A stretch of DNA of 64,000 nucleotides from JAEUHQ01 sp964538915 (GTDB lineage Bacteria; Planctomycetota; UBA1135; UBA2386): contig CAZIFB010000012.1 of NCBI GenBank assembly GCA_964538915.1, positions 1 through 64,000 on the forward strand, given 5' to 3'. Under the pieces are notes generated by a model. That model was not told where the DNA came from and ran no database searches. It saw only the letters and a list, made by a program, of their open reading frames with translations. The translations under genes were made by a program, and so were the position numbers. Positions 20,780 to 28,958 of the stretch are shown in pieces (within the stretch, counting starts at the first letter, position 1; every line of letters starts with the position of its first letter).

Positions 20780-20884
20780 CGCCGTGCGCGTTCGGGCACG
20801 CGGTCTCAAGGCGCCGCCCCGATGTGACCGATGCCAGCGGGACGACGGGGGGCTTTCGCCCTTCGGGTGAGGGTCCGGCGAGTC

Positions 20885-21625
20885 ATGACCAAGTCCGTGC
20901 TTCCGATCGAAGTCCCCGCAACCTCCTACGTGTTGCCCGCCCCGCGCCGGAGTGCGCCGGGCGTGATCGTCGGCGAACCGCGCACCGGGTCGGCGCTGGA
21001 GCGGGGGACCCGCGTCGCTCGCACGCTGGGCGAGCGATTCCTCGCGTTCGCCGAGTGCCAGCAGCAGTTCCTGTCCGAACTCCGTTCGCGTCTTGCGGCC
21101 CTCGACGGGGACATCGCCGACGGTGCGCGGGCGCGGCTGAAGGGCGCGCTCGGGGATGCGGTGGCGGTCCTCGACTGGTGCGACTCGGTCCAGTCCGATC
21201 TGCTGACCGAGTCCCGGCGCGCCGCCGAAGGACTCGAGCCGCTGGACGTCGTCGCACTGTGCACCGAGGTCGCCGCGTCGGTCGCGCCGGAGGGCGGCGT
21301 GCAGGTGACCGGCAGTTCTCCCCAGTGGTGGGGGGATGCCAGGGTCCTGGCCGACGCCATCGGTCACGGCCTTGCGGTCGTGGCGGAGCGGACGGGAGGC
21401 ATCGGGGGCCGGCGGATCGAAGTTGCGTCGGTGCAGCACGGCCTGCGGATCCGCATCGCGGGACTCGGAGAGCCGGGGGACAGCCTCGACGCGGGCACCG
21501 TTCGTCGCTTCCGACAGGCCGTGGAGCGTCTCGGAGCCGCCGTTGTGCCCGACGACCTCGGACCCGGCGGTGCGGGGCTCGTGCTCGTGATCGCGAAAGC
21601 GCCCGCCGAAGCCCGGGCCGACTGA
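20885..21625 (+). CDS. Degenerate histidine-kinase-fold protein, function unknown
   Basis: The 246-aa soluble protein looks like a decayed or specialised histidine kinase module. Residues of about 55-130 could form a DHp-like helical pair but have no phospho-acceptor His in the expected place. Residues of about 130-240 have a GHKL-ATPase-like rhythm (WWGDARVLADAIGHGL...IEVASVQHGLRIRI...GGAGLVLVI) without a good N-box or G-boxes. It lies 134 bases before the sigma factor gene and could be part of that control system. The assignment is tentative. Confidence 0.55.
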   Translation: MTKSVLPIEVPATSYVLPAPRRSAPGVIVGEPRTGSALERGTRVARTLGERFLAFAECQQQFLSELRSRLAALDGDIADGARARLKGALGDAVAVLDWCDSVQSDLLTESRRAAEGLEPLDVVALCTEVAASVAPEGGVQVTGSSPQWWGDARVLADAIGHGLAVVAERTGGIGGRRIEVASVQHGLRIRIAGLGEPGDSLDAGTVRRFRQAVERLGAAVVPDDLGPGGAGLVLVIAKAPAEARAD

Positions 21626-21759
21626 GGGCGGGGCATCGTTGGTCTCTGGCCGATGCCGTCGGCCCCACCCCGTTACTTCCCAGGGCGCATGGCCTATGGC
21701 AAGATGCCCCGTGGAGCGGCGCGGGCCATTGCGGTTCACGCGGGCTCCGAAGACCTCGC

Positions 21760-22668
21760 ATGCAGCCCAGCCACAGCAACATGGATCGCCAGGTCCTCGC
21801 GGGCCGGCTGCTCGAGTTGTGGGAACGAACGGGCGATCCCGCGTTGCGCGAACTCGCGGCCGGACGGGCGCCGCGTCCCGACACGATGGTGCGCACGGAC
21901 CAGGAGTTCTCCGACTGGCTCAGCACGTCGCTGATGGAGTGCTTCAAGAACAGCGGTGACGCGGCGGTCTTCGCACTCCTGTTCGATCTCAATCGCGCTT
22001 CGTTCTTGCACGCGATCCACTGCAGCCTGCGTCGCTATCACAACCGGATCGACGAACAGGACGTGTTGCAGGAGGTCTTCCTCAACATCTACCGGTACCC
22101 GCACCGGTTCCACGCCGACAAGGCCGAGGCCTTCCGCGGCTGGGGGCATCGGATCGCGCGCAACACCCTGCTGAAGTTCCTGAAGAACCACGCGCGGCTC
22201 GCGCGCGTGCGCGAGATCGACGAAGAGGTGATGCAGCCCGAGGATTTGCGCCTGCGGCGGCCCGATCGGGCAGCGAGCGACGCGGAGAGCGCCGACGTGG
22301 TGAATCACGCGTACTGCCTCTACCTGCAGCTGTACTTGCTGCACTTCGGCCGGCTCTCGCCGAAGGAGCGCCTGGCTCTGACGATGGTCGAGGTCGACGG
22401 GGTCCCGTATCGCGATGCGGCGGTGGCGCTGCGGATCCGCATCGAGAACCTGAAGATGGTGATCTTCCGCGGTCGCCGGAAGATCTTCCGTGGGATGGAG
22501 CAGTCGCTCGGCGCCCTGGCCGATGGCCGCACGGGGAACGTTGTGTCGGATGCTCCGATGCTGCGTGCTCGTTCGGCACCGGCGCACCCAGCAAGCATGA
22601 CCCGCCTGGTTCCTGCGCAGGTCGGAAGACCGACCGAGCACCGTGACCAGGATTCGAGGCCCTGCTAG
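21760..22668 (+). CDS. Sigma-70 family (ECF-like) RNA polymerase sigma factor
   Basis: The protein (302 aa from ATG 21760; ATG 21781 is an alternative) carries region 2 (DEQDVLQEVFLNIYRYPHRF...FRGWGHRIARNTLLKFLKNH) at about 105-150 and region 4 (LSPKERLALTMVEVDGVPYRDAA...) at about 205-250. The N-terminal extension of about 70 residues and the C-terminal tail of about 45 are unusual for a plain ECF factor. The next gene, 13 bases downstream, encodes a zinc-finger protein of the anti-sigma type, so the pair probably works as a switch. Confidence 0.85.
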   Translation: MQPSHSNMDRQVLAGRLLELWERTGDPALRELAAGRAPRPDTMVRTDQEFSDWLSTSLMECFKNSGDAAVFALLFDLNRASFLHAIHCSLRRYHNRIDEQDVLQEVFLNIYRYPHRFHADKAEAFRGWGHRIARNTLLKFLKNHARLARVREIDEEVMQPEDLRLRRPDRAASDAESADVVNHAYCLYLQLYLLHFGRLSPKERLALTMVEVDGVPYRDAAVALRIRIENLKMVIFRGRRKIFRGMEQSLGALADGRTGNVVSDAPMLRARSAPAHPASMTRLVPAQVGRPTEHRDQDSRPC

Positions 22669-22681
22669 TCGCGTACGTCCC

Positions 22682-23695
22682 ATGCCCAGCGAACCCGGCA
22701 ACGATCCCTGCCTCCAGATCCAGGTGGATCTGTCGGCGATGCTCGACGGAGAGCTGGATCCCGCGTCGGTGCGCCGGGTCATGGTCCACTCGGACGTCTG
22801 TGCGTCGTGCCAGCGGTTCCTCGCCGGCATCCGGAGTCAGGTCCGCCTGCACCGGAAGCTGGACGGGATGGTGCCCGCCGCGACAGGGGCCGAGGCAGCG
22901 GTCGGCTCCCCCGGCGCGGCTCGGCTGCGTGAACAACTCACCGTCAACCGGCAGCGTCTGTCGAAGATCCTCTACGAACTCGGCCGCTGCTACGTCCTGA
23001 CGGGGTTGTCGCCCGACTTCTCTCGCGAGGTTGCGAAGGAGCCGGTGCCGCTGCCCGATGTCGCGATGCGCGGTCGCATCCTGTTGGACGAGGTTGCGAG
23101 GTCCGAGGCCGGCGCCCACGGCCCGGAGTGGGTTTGCGCGAAGGAGCTCTTCGATTCCCAGTTGCGCTCCCCGGACGAGAACCTGTCCAAAGGCCAGCGT
23201 CTCCTGTCGGAGTGCTTGGCGCTCGATCCCGCGATTCACGAAGCGCGCATCTACCTCGGGCTCCTTCACTACGTCCGCGGCCAGCGGCTCTTGTCGCGCA
23301 AGCAGTTCTTGCATGTCCTCTCCGGTGCCTCGGACAAGGTCGTCCGGGGCTATGCGCTGCTGAACCTCGGCAACCTGGACCTCGACGAAGGGGACTGCGA
23401 TGGCGCGGTGCGCCTCCTCCAGGAACTGCTGGACTCGGGAGTGACCCACGAACAGCCGCGGATGACCATCCTCGCGTTCTTCAATCTCGGTCTGGCGTAC
23501 GGCCTGAAGGGCCAATTCCAGGCCTGTCTGCACTGGTTCGACCGGCTGCACGAGGAGACGCCACATCGGCGCGCCTGGGTAGCTCGCGAACTCGGAAGGC
23601 GGAGCCAGTTCCTGCACCTGATCCGGTCCCATCCGGAGGCGCGGGTTGTGGCGGAACGGTTCCCGGCGTGGTTCCCGGCCGCAGCGGGGGCTTGA
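22682..23695 (+). CDS. Putative zinc-finger anti-sigma factor with TPR repeats
   Basis: The 337-aa protein has an N-terminal zinc-finger anti-sigma motif, His-x3-Cys-x2-Cys in MVHSDVCASCQRF (about residue 37-47), preceded by the usual LDGELDP. Residues of about 160-310 form TPR-like helical repeats (for example YALLNLGNLDLDEGDCDGAV and FFNLGLAYGLKGQFQACL). No transmembrane helix is seen, so unlike most ZAS proteins it should be cytoplasmic, with the TPRs as sensor or partner surface. It is very likely the partner of the sigma factor just upstream. Confidence 0.78.
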   Translation: MPSEPGNDPCLQIQVDLSAMLDGELDPASVRRVMVHSDVCASCQRFLAGIRSQVRLHRKLDGMVPAATGAEAAVGSPGAARLREQLTVNRQRLSKILYELGRCYVLTGLSPDFSREVAKEPVPLPDVAMRGRILLDEVARSEAGAHGPEWVCAKELFDSQLRSPDENLSKGQRLLSECLALDPAIHEARIYLGLLHYVRGQRLLSRKQFLHVLSGASDKVVRGYALLNLGNLDLDEGDCDGAVRLLQELLDSGVTHEQPRMTILAFFNLGLAYGLKGQFQACLHWFDRLHEETPHRRAWVARELGRRSQFLHLIRSHPEARVVAERFPAWFPAAAGA

Positions 23696-23802
23696 GAGAT
23701 GACCGTGTGTCGTCTTTTTGTCACCGCCGCGAGTTCCTGCCGCCGCGACGGTAGTGTTCGCCGGCCTGCTGAAAGCCCCGTTCCTCTGCCGATGGGACGT
23801 CC

Positions 23803-24264
23803 ATGAACTTCCGCCTCGGAAACCTCCCTGCGTTCGCGATCGCCGCCTTGTTGGCGTTGCCGGGACTGAGCACGGATGGCGGTGGCAACGCAAGTGGGAC
23901 CGGCGTCTGGATCCTGCCTCGCCCCACCTACGTGAGCTCGATCTCGTCCGGCTGCGGCGGTAGCGCTTCGACGACTCCGGTTTCGTCCTTTGCGGTCGCT
24001 TCCCTCGGCTCGGACGTGCGGCTTGTCACGTCTTCGGACCTCACTTCGTTCACGGCCGCGATGATCGATCCGGTGTCCGGGGTCGCGATTCCGCTGGTGG
24101 TGTCGGGCCGCGAGGTGGTCATCTCGAAGGACCATCTGCAAGGTCTGGCAGCCTCGGGCGCGTTGGCGACCGATGTGGTCGTCGCCGATTCGGGACAGCT
24201 CGGCTACGTGCTCCGTTTGCAGATCGACCCGGTGAGCGGTTCGGCGACGCTGACCCTGCGCTGA
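23803..24264 (+). CDS. Small exported protein, function unknown
   Basis: The 153-aa protein has a signal-like N terminus (FAIAALLALPGLS), then a Ser/Thr/Gly-rich linker and a beta-rich domain of about 90 residues. No family is recognised. It lies 107 bases after the anti-sigma gene with a TAGTGT element near 23752, so it may be separately transcribed and could be a target of that sigma factor (inference from position only). Confidence 0.65.
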   Translation: MNFRLGNLPAFAIAALLALPGLSTDGGGNASGTGVWILPRPTYVSSISSGCGGSASTTPVSSFAVASLGSDVRLVTSSDLTSFTAAMIDPVSGVAIPLVVSGREVVISKDHLQGLAASGALATDVVVADSGQLGYVLRLQIDPVSGSATLTLR

Positions 24265-24293
24265 CCGACTGGAGCCGAACGGGGGCGACGCGG

Positions 24294-24305
24294 GTGACCG
24301 GTCAC
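24294..24305. repeat. 12-base palindrome at the GDPD stop codon
   Basis: A perfect GTGACCGGTCAC palindrome contains the minus-strand stop codon of the phosphodiesterase. It has no loop, so it is more likely a protein site or coincidence than a terminator. Confidence 0.4.
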
Positions 24306-25114
24306 GGTGCCGCGGTGCGTCGCAGCCAGCCGCGCCGTCCGAGATCGAGCATGCGGGCCGGCCGATTGGTGCACATCGCATCGATTCCCATCGCTGCACC
24401 ACCCAACACGCCGAGCTCGTCGTCCGTGGTGTAGGTGCACACGAGGAGGCCAGCCGCGTGCGCGTCGATCACCTGTTCGGTGCGCACTTCGCGGTCGTGC
24501 CAGTGCAGCATGCCTGCACCGAGCTCCGTGGCACGCGCAATGGCGCGGCGGTCCATCGCGGCGAACTGCTTCGTGGGTCCGAGTAGGGCCACGCCCACTT
24601 CGGGTGCGACGCGTCGGAACGACGCGACGAACTCCCAATCGAAAGACTGCACGATGCAGCGCGAGCGAACGTGCGGCGGGATCGTTCGTGCGTAGGCCTG
24701 GGGCTCGCCGGCCTTGTGCTCGATCATCGCGATTCCCGCGGGGCAGATCGTGGCGAGCGCTTCGGCGAGGGCCGGCACACGCGCTCCGGGAGGGGCCTTT
24801 GCATGCCACGCCGAGGCGTCGAAGCCGCGGAGCTCCGCGAGAGTCGCTCCGGCGACGAGTAGCCCCGGTCCGACGCGGAGCGCGCTGTCGGTCGTGCGGT
24901 CGAGGCAGTCGTCGTGGATGCACACCAACGCGTCGTCGAGTGTCGCTCGGACGTCGAACTCCTGCATCCCGACCCCGAGGCGCACCGCGCTCTCGAAAGC
25001 CGGCAGCGTGTTCTCGGCGAAGTGCTCGCTGTCACCGCGGTGTGCAACGACGACCGGAGCTTCGCGGCCGGCTTGGCGGAGATCGTCGAAGACGCTCGGG
25101 CGGGCTGCCGACAT
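24302..25114 (-). CDS. Glycerophosphodiester phosphodiesterase family protein
   Basis: The 270-aa TIM-barrel enzyme should hydrolyse glycerophosphodiesters to glycerol 3-phosphate and an alcohol. Active-site segments are AHRGDSEHFAENT (catalytic His-Arg and Glu-Asn), EFDVRATLDDALVCIHDD (metal ligands and second His) and MIEHKAG. There is no signal peptide, so it is likely cytosolic. The window also has glpD, which would use the glycerol 3-phosphate. Confidence 0.92.
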   Translation of the reverse strand: MSAARPSVFDDLRQAGREAPVVVAHRGDSEHFAENTLPAFESAVRLGVGMQEFDVRATLDDALVCIHDDCLDRTTDSALRVGPGLLVAGATLAELRGFDASAWHAKAPPGARVPALAEALATICPAGIAMIEHKAGEPQAYARTIPPHVRSRCIVQSFDWEFVASFRRVAPEVGVALLGPTKQFAAMDRRAIARATELGAGMLHWHDREVRTEQVIDAHAAGLLVCTYTTDDELGVLGGAAMGIDAMCTNRPARMLDLGRRGWLRRTAAP

Positions 25115-25122
25115 GGGGCGGG

Positions 25123-25128
25123 AGTGTA
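25123..25128 (-). promoter_or_regulatory. Candidate -10 of GDPD gene (TACACT)
   Basis: The hexamer ends 8 bases before the ATG at 25114. Confidence 0.42.
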
Positions 25129-25204
25129 CCTCCCGCCAAGCCGCGGCCGAACCTCGACGAAAGCTGTGGCGAGGATCGGCGACCGTCTCGCATGATCCGT
25201 CGCG

Positions 25205-25549
25205 ATGACTCCCGAGACATACCGGTGGCTGCATCTCGTCGGCGTGCTCATGCTGTTCGTGGGCCTGGGCGGCATCCTGGCGCAGGCGGGCGACGGCAAG
25301 GGTTCGCGCCTGTTCCTCGCCCTCCACGGCATCGGCCTCGTCGCGATGCTCGTTTGTGGAATCGGCTACATCCACAAGAAGCCCCTCGCGTGGGAGAACT
25401 GGGTGTTCGCCAAGATCGCGTGCTGGGTGCTGCTCGGCGCCGTGCCGGTGCTCGTGCGCCGCGGCGTCCTTCCTCGCGCCTTGGCCTTGATCCTCGTGAT
25501 CGGGCTCGGAGGAGCGGCGGCATGGTTGGCGCAAGCGAAGCCGTTCTGA
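25205..25549 (+). CDS. Small four-helix integral membrane protein
   Basis: The 114-aa protein has four predicted membrane helices (about 8-26, 36-53, 66-84 and 90-108) with short loops (IHKKPLAWENW between the second and third). No known family is recognised, and no catalytic motif is visible. It is followed by gmhA after 46 bases and could share its transcript. Confidence 0.65.
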   Translation: MTPETYRWLHLVGVLMLFVGLGGILAQAGDGKGSRLFLALHGIGLVAMLVCGIGYIHKKPLAWENWVFAKIACWVLLGAVPVLVRRGVLPRALALILVIGLGGAAAWLAQAKPF

Positions 25550-25595
25550 TCGAATCGGGGGCGCGCACGCCCGCCACCCGACGAACGAGGCTCGC

Positions 25596-26171
25596 ATGAA
25601 CGAAGCGAAGATCCGAGGCACGATCGAAGACAGCATCACGACCAAACAGGCTCTCCTCGCGAAGTGTGTTCCGAGTCTCGGCGCGTTGTGCGACCTCGCC
25701 GTCGCCACGCTTCGCGGCGGCGGCAAGATCCTTCTGTGCGGCAACGGCGGCAGTTCGTGCGACGCCGCGCACGCCGCCGGTGAACTCGTGGGCTGGTTCG
25801 AGCGGAAACAGCGGCCACCGTACGCCGCGATCGCCTTGGGCCAGTCGGTGCCCACTCTGACAGCCATCGGCAACGACGCCGGTTACGAGCACGTCTTCGC
25901 GCGCGAAGTGGAGGCCATCGGGCGAGCAGGCGACCTGCTCGTCGGGTTCACGACCTCGGGCGGCAGCAAGAACGTCGTCTCCGCGTTGCGACAGGCGAAG
26001 GCTCTGGGACTCTCGACCGCCGTGTTGTGCGGCGAGCGCCGCGGCGCCTCACTCGAACACGCCGACGTGGCAGTCCAGGTGCCGTCGACCAACACGGCGC
26101 GCATCCAGGAGTCGCATCTCGTCTGCGTGCACGTCTTGTGCGCCGCCGTCGAGGAAGCGTTGGCGTCGTAG
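25596..26171 (+). CDS. gmhA: Sedoheptulose 7-phosphate isomerase GmhA
   Basis: The 191-aa SIS-domain enzyme converts sedoheptulose 7-phosphate to D-glycero-D-manno-heptose 7-phosphate, the first step to ADP- or GDP-heptose for LPS or S-layer glycans. The phosphosugar motif LLCGNGGSSCDAAH, LTAIGNDAGYEHVF and the TSGGSKNV loop fit GmhA rather than other SIS proteins. The C-terminal IQESHLVCVHVLC carries the usual Glu and His. It complements the family 9 glycosyltransferase and Kdo kinase near 10 kb. Confidence 0.9.
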   Translation: MNEAKIRGTIEDSITTKQALLAKCVPSLGALCDLAVATLRGGGKILLCGNGGSSCDAAHAAGELVGWFERKQRPPYAAIALGQSVPTLTAIGNDAGYEHVFAREVEAIGRAGDLLVGFTTSGGSKNVVSALRQAKALGLSTAVLCGERRGASLEHADVAVQVPSTNTARIQESHLVCVHVLCAAVEEALAS

Positions 26172-26186
26172 GGTCAGTTCTTCCTC
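26151..26186. terminator. Hairpin bracketing two convergent stop codons
   Basis: GAGGAAG (26151-26157) pairs with CTTCCTC (26180-26186). The 22-base loop holds both the gmhA TAG and the stop of the convergent gene, which are only 2 bases apart. Confidence 0.4.
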
Positions 26187-26833
26187 TCGACGCAGGTCCA
26201 CGCACCGGTCCAGACGTCGGCCAGGACCGAGTCGGGTCTCAGGGGGCCGTTCGTGAGGGTTTCGCCGCGGTCGCGTTCGGCTGTCCGGGCGAGGAGCGCG
26301 CTCGGCAGCGCGGCACCGGCGCGGCCGACGTAGTCGCCGACGGGCTTCGTGACCTGCATCGACTCGTCGCCGAAGACCGTGTTCGTCCACGAACGCACCT
26401 TGGGAAGGAGTTCCTCGAGTTCGGGCACCGGGTTCTTGGCGGCGACGACCACGAACGTGGTGACGGCGCGGATTCCGGCGCGCGTGTTCCACGCGAGTTC
26501 CTTGTCGGCGATCTTGCCCGGCAACACGCTCGTGCCGGCGGTCAATTGCTTCGGCAAGTCCGTCTTCATGCTCGCCGACGGCCACAAGAGGATCGTGCCG
26601 TCTTCCGCGCTGTGCGAGAACACGTAGACGTGGCGCGGCTCGTCGCACCAGACCGACAAGCGGAGCGGAGTCTCCGGCGGCAACTCGTCGAACGGGCGGC
26701 CTTGACGAACGTCGTTGCCAGTCACGATCCGCCATGTGCACGCCGGAACCCCGCCCGCGCTGCGCGACGGCAACCAGATCGCGGCCGCTGCAGCGATCGC
26801 CAGGGCGGGGATGACGAGGAGGCGCCGGTTCAT
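26174..26833 (-). CDS. Exported or membrane-anchored DUF4384-like protein
   Basis: The 219-aa protein starts with a hydrophobic segment (LLVIPALAIAAAAAIWL), either a signal peptide or an anchor. The body (about 35-140) resembles the DUF4384 pattern of bacterial surface and regulatory proteins: PLRLSVWCDEPRHVYVFSH, a GTILLWPS strand, then LPGK and VTTFVVVAAKNP. Function is unknown. It is convergent with gmhA and divergent from the squalene-cyclase-like gene. Confidence 0.6.
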   Translation of the reverse strand: MNRRLLVIPALAIAAAAAIWLPSRSAGGVPACTWRIVTGNDVRQGRPFDELPPETPLRLSVWCDEPRHVYVFSHSAEDGTILLWPSASMKTDLPKQLTAGTSVLPGKIADKELAWNTRAGIRAVTTFVVVAAKNPVPELEELLPKVRSWTNTVFGDESMQVTKPVGDYVGRAGAALPSALLARTAERDRGETLTNGPLRPDSVLADVWTGAWTCVERKN

Positions 26834-26840
26834 TCGTGGC

Positions 26841-26846
26841 ACGTTA
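26841..26846 (-). promoter_or_regulatory. Candidate -10 (TAACGT) of the DUF4384-like gene
   Basis: The hexamer ends 7 bases before the ATG at 26833. Confidence 0.45.
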
Positions 26847-26910
26847 CGCAGCCGTGTCGCACGGGTCGAGGCAAGCGCTTCCCAGGTGGCTTCGCCTGTC
26901 ACGTCCGGGC

Positions 26911-26916
26911 TACGCT
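26911..26916 (+). promoter_or_regulatory. Candidate -10 (TACGCT) of the squalene-cyclase-like gene
   Basis: The hexamer ends 7 bases before the ATG at 26924, the spacing expected for a leaderless mRNA. Confidence 0.45.
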
Positions 26917-26923
26917 GTCGACC

Positions 26924-28171
26924 ATGCGAACGGCCGCCCTCGTCGTATTCCTCACGGTTGGTCTCGCTGCCCAGGATGCCCCCAGGACGAAGGGTGGGCC
27001 GACGAAGGAGGCGCCGCCCTCGCCGATTCGCTTCACGACGTTCCCGGTGCCCGACGGCGCACCGCTCGACATCGCCGACGCGACGAAGGCCAGCGTTGCC
27101 GCGATCCTCGCGCTGCAGGAAGGCGAGGGTCACGACCAGTGGCCCTACGAAGGGGTCTATCGCGAAGATCGCGGGCAACTGCCCGTCGGCTACCGCGTCG
27201 GCGGCACCGCGATCACATGTCTCGGTCTCCTGGCGGCGCCCGGATACGCGAAGGACGAAGGGCGCCAGGCCGCCGTACGACGGGGTCTCGAGTTCGTGTT
27301 GGCGACCCTCGACGCGCCCCGCATGCAGCTCGACTTCCTCGGGACGTACGACGTTCGCGGTTGGGGCCACGCCTACGCGCTGCTGCTGTTCCTGCACATG
27401 CAGGACGCGAAGCTGGTGCCCGCGACATCGACCGCGGCGGTGGACGCGAAGGCGAAATGGCTGGTGCGCGCACTCGTCGAATCCGCGATCCCGAAGAGCG
27501 GAGGATGGAACTACTCGAGGCCGCGCGGCTACCAGAGTCCGCGCAACACGGCGTCCACGTTCATGACGGCGCCGACCCTGCAGGTGCTCTTCCACGCGAA
27601 GGCTCGCGGGCACGACGTCCCGGACGAAGTCGTCGAGCAGGCGATCGCCGCCCTGGAGCGCGCGCGGGCGAAGCCGGGTGGCTACGCGTACGGCGCGCCC
27701 GCGAAGGCGCAGGCGGACATCGACGAGGAGCGCCTGACGATGATGGACAAGACGCCCAGTTCGGCAGCCCGCGCCGCGGTGTGCGAGACCACCCTGATGC
27801 TGGCCGGTCGCGGCGATCCGGCGAGGTTGCAACGCGCGGTCGAGCGCTTCTTCGAGCACTGGGACGATCTCGCCGTGCGGAAGAGCCAGACCGGGACGCA
27901 CATCGAGCCGTACGGCATCGCGCCCTACTACTTCCTCTACGGTCACCTCTACGCGGCGCAGGCGATCGAGATGATCGAGGATGCGGAGCTGCGGCAGTCG
28001 CTTCGTCAGAAGATGCTCGTCGTGCTCGCGCGTTCTCGCGAGGCGGACGGCAGCTGGAACGATCGCCAGTTCGGCCGTTCCGCGGGTTATGGCACGTCGA
28101 TGGCCCTGCTCACGATGCACATGCCGCATCTGCCGAAGCCTGTTGCGTGGAAGCCGGCCGCGGCGAAGTGA
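26924..28171 (+). CDS. Secreted squalene-cyclase/prenyltransferase-repeat protein
   Basis: The 415-aa protein has a Sec signal peptide ending in LAAQ. The mature part has alpha-toroid repeats of the squalene cyclase/prenyltransferase type (GGTAITCLGLLAAPGY, GHAYALLLFLHMQ, GGWNYSRP, GSWNDRQFG...GTSMALLTMHMP). The catalytic DxDD of hopene cyclases is not seen, so it is not a hopanoid cyclase. Such exported toroid proteins are common in planctomycetes as far as I recall, with unknown roles. Confidence 0.78.
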   Translation: MRTAALVVFLTVGLAAQDAPRTKGGPTKEAPPSPIRFTTFPVPDGAPLDIADATKASVAAILALQEGEGHDQWPYEGVYREDRGQLPVGYRVGGTAITCLGLLAAPGYAKDEGRQAAVRRGLEFVLATLDAPRMQLDFLGTYDVRGWGHAYALLLFLHMQDAKLVPATSTAAVDAKAKWLVRALVESAIPKSGGWNYSRPRGYQSPRNTASTFMTAPTLQVLFHAKARGHDVPDEVVEQAIAALERARAKPGGYAYGAPAKAQADIDEERLTMMDKTPSSAARAAVCETTLMLAGRGDPARLQRAVERFFEHWDDLAVRKSQTGTHIEPYGIAPYYFLYGHLYAAQAIEMIEDAELRQSLRQKMLVVLARSREADGSWNDRQFGRSAGYGTSMALLTMHMPHLPKPVAWKPAAAK

Positions 28172-28178
28172 CGCGTCA
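28169..28178. repeat. Palindrome formed by two convergent stop codons
   Basis: TGACGCGTCA is a perfect 10-base palindrome made of the TGA of the upstream gene and the minus-strand TGA of the SDR gene. Confidence 0.4.
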
Positions 28179-28916
28179 TCGCCCGCCGCGGTGCACCTGC
28201 TGGGGCGTGGCCTGATCGGTCGGCATCACGACGATCGTGTCGAGGTTCACGTGCGCCGGGCGCCCCGCGGCGAACACCACGCAGTCGGCGACGTCCTCGG
28301 CCGACAGTGGCCGTGTGTCGTGGTAGACCTTGGCCGCGCGCTCGCGATCGCCGCGGAATCGGACTTCGGAGAACTCGGTCTCGACCATGCCGGGATCGAC
28401 GCTGGTCACACGCACGCCCGTGCCCAGTGTCTCCATCCGCATCGCTTCGCAGATCGGTTGCAGTGCGCGCTTGCTGCCGCAGTAGACACCGCCACCCGCG
28501 TACGCCTTGTGACCGGCGATGGAACCGATCACGATCACGTGGCCGCTCTTCCGCTCGATCATGGCCGGCAGCACGCGACGGGTCACCTCGAGCAGGCCGA
28601 GCACGTTGGTCTCGATCATCTCGCGCCAGGCTTCGCCGGTGCCTTCGGCGATCTTCTCGACGCCGCGCGCGAGGCCCGCGTTGTTGACGAGCACGTCGAT
28701 GGGGCCGTTCGCCGCGATCGCGGCCGCGAGGAACCGCTCGACGCTCACGGACTTCGTGACGTCGAGTGCGTGGCACAACGCGCCGGGCGCGATGGCGGCG
28801 AGACGTTCGGTTCGCCTGGCTCCGAGCGACAGGCGGTCGCCGAGGGCGGCGAAGGCCCGGGCGCAGGCGGCGCCGATGCCGGAGCTGGCACCGGTGACGA
28901 GGACGTGGCGGCTCAT
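28176..28916 (-). CDS. Short-chain dehydrogenase/reductase (YdfG-like)
   Basis: The 246-aa classical SDR has the cofactor motif TGASSGIGAACA at the N terminus, NNAG, the catalytic Ser in IVIGSIAG and the YCGSK Tyr-Lys pair. Overall pattern is closest to the NADP-dependent 3-hydroxy acid dehydrogenase group (YdfG: serine, 3-hydroxyisobutyrate or malonic semialdehyde). The exact substrate cannot be told from sequence. Confidence 0.9.
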   Translation of the reverse strand: MSRHVLVTGASSGIGAACARAFAALGDRLSLGARRTERLAAIAPGALCHALDVTKSVSVERFLAAAIAANGPIDVLVNNAGLARGVEKIAEGTGEAWREMIETNVLGLLEVTRRVLPAMIERKSGHVIVIGSIAGHKAYAGGGVYCGSKRALQPICEAMRMETLGTGVRVTSVDPGMVETEFSEVRFRGDRERAAKVYHDTRPLSAEDVADCVVFAAGRPAHVNLDTIVVMPTDQATPQQVHRGGR

Positions 28917-28922
28917 CGCGGC

Positions 28923-28928
28923 AGGATA
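28923..28928 (-). promoter_or_regulatory. Candidate -10 of the SDR gene (TATCCT)
   Basis: The hexamer ends 6 bases before the ATG at 28916. Confidence 0.45.
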
Positions 28929-28958
28929 GGCGGCGCGGCACCGCCGCGCGACCGCGCC

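Noticed and set aside
26924..28171. Squalene-hopene cyclase
   Set aside because: The protein is exported and shorter than cyclases, and no DxDD motif is visible.
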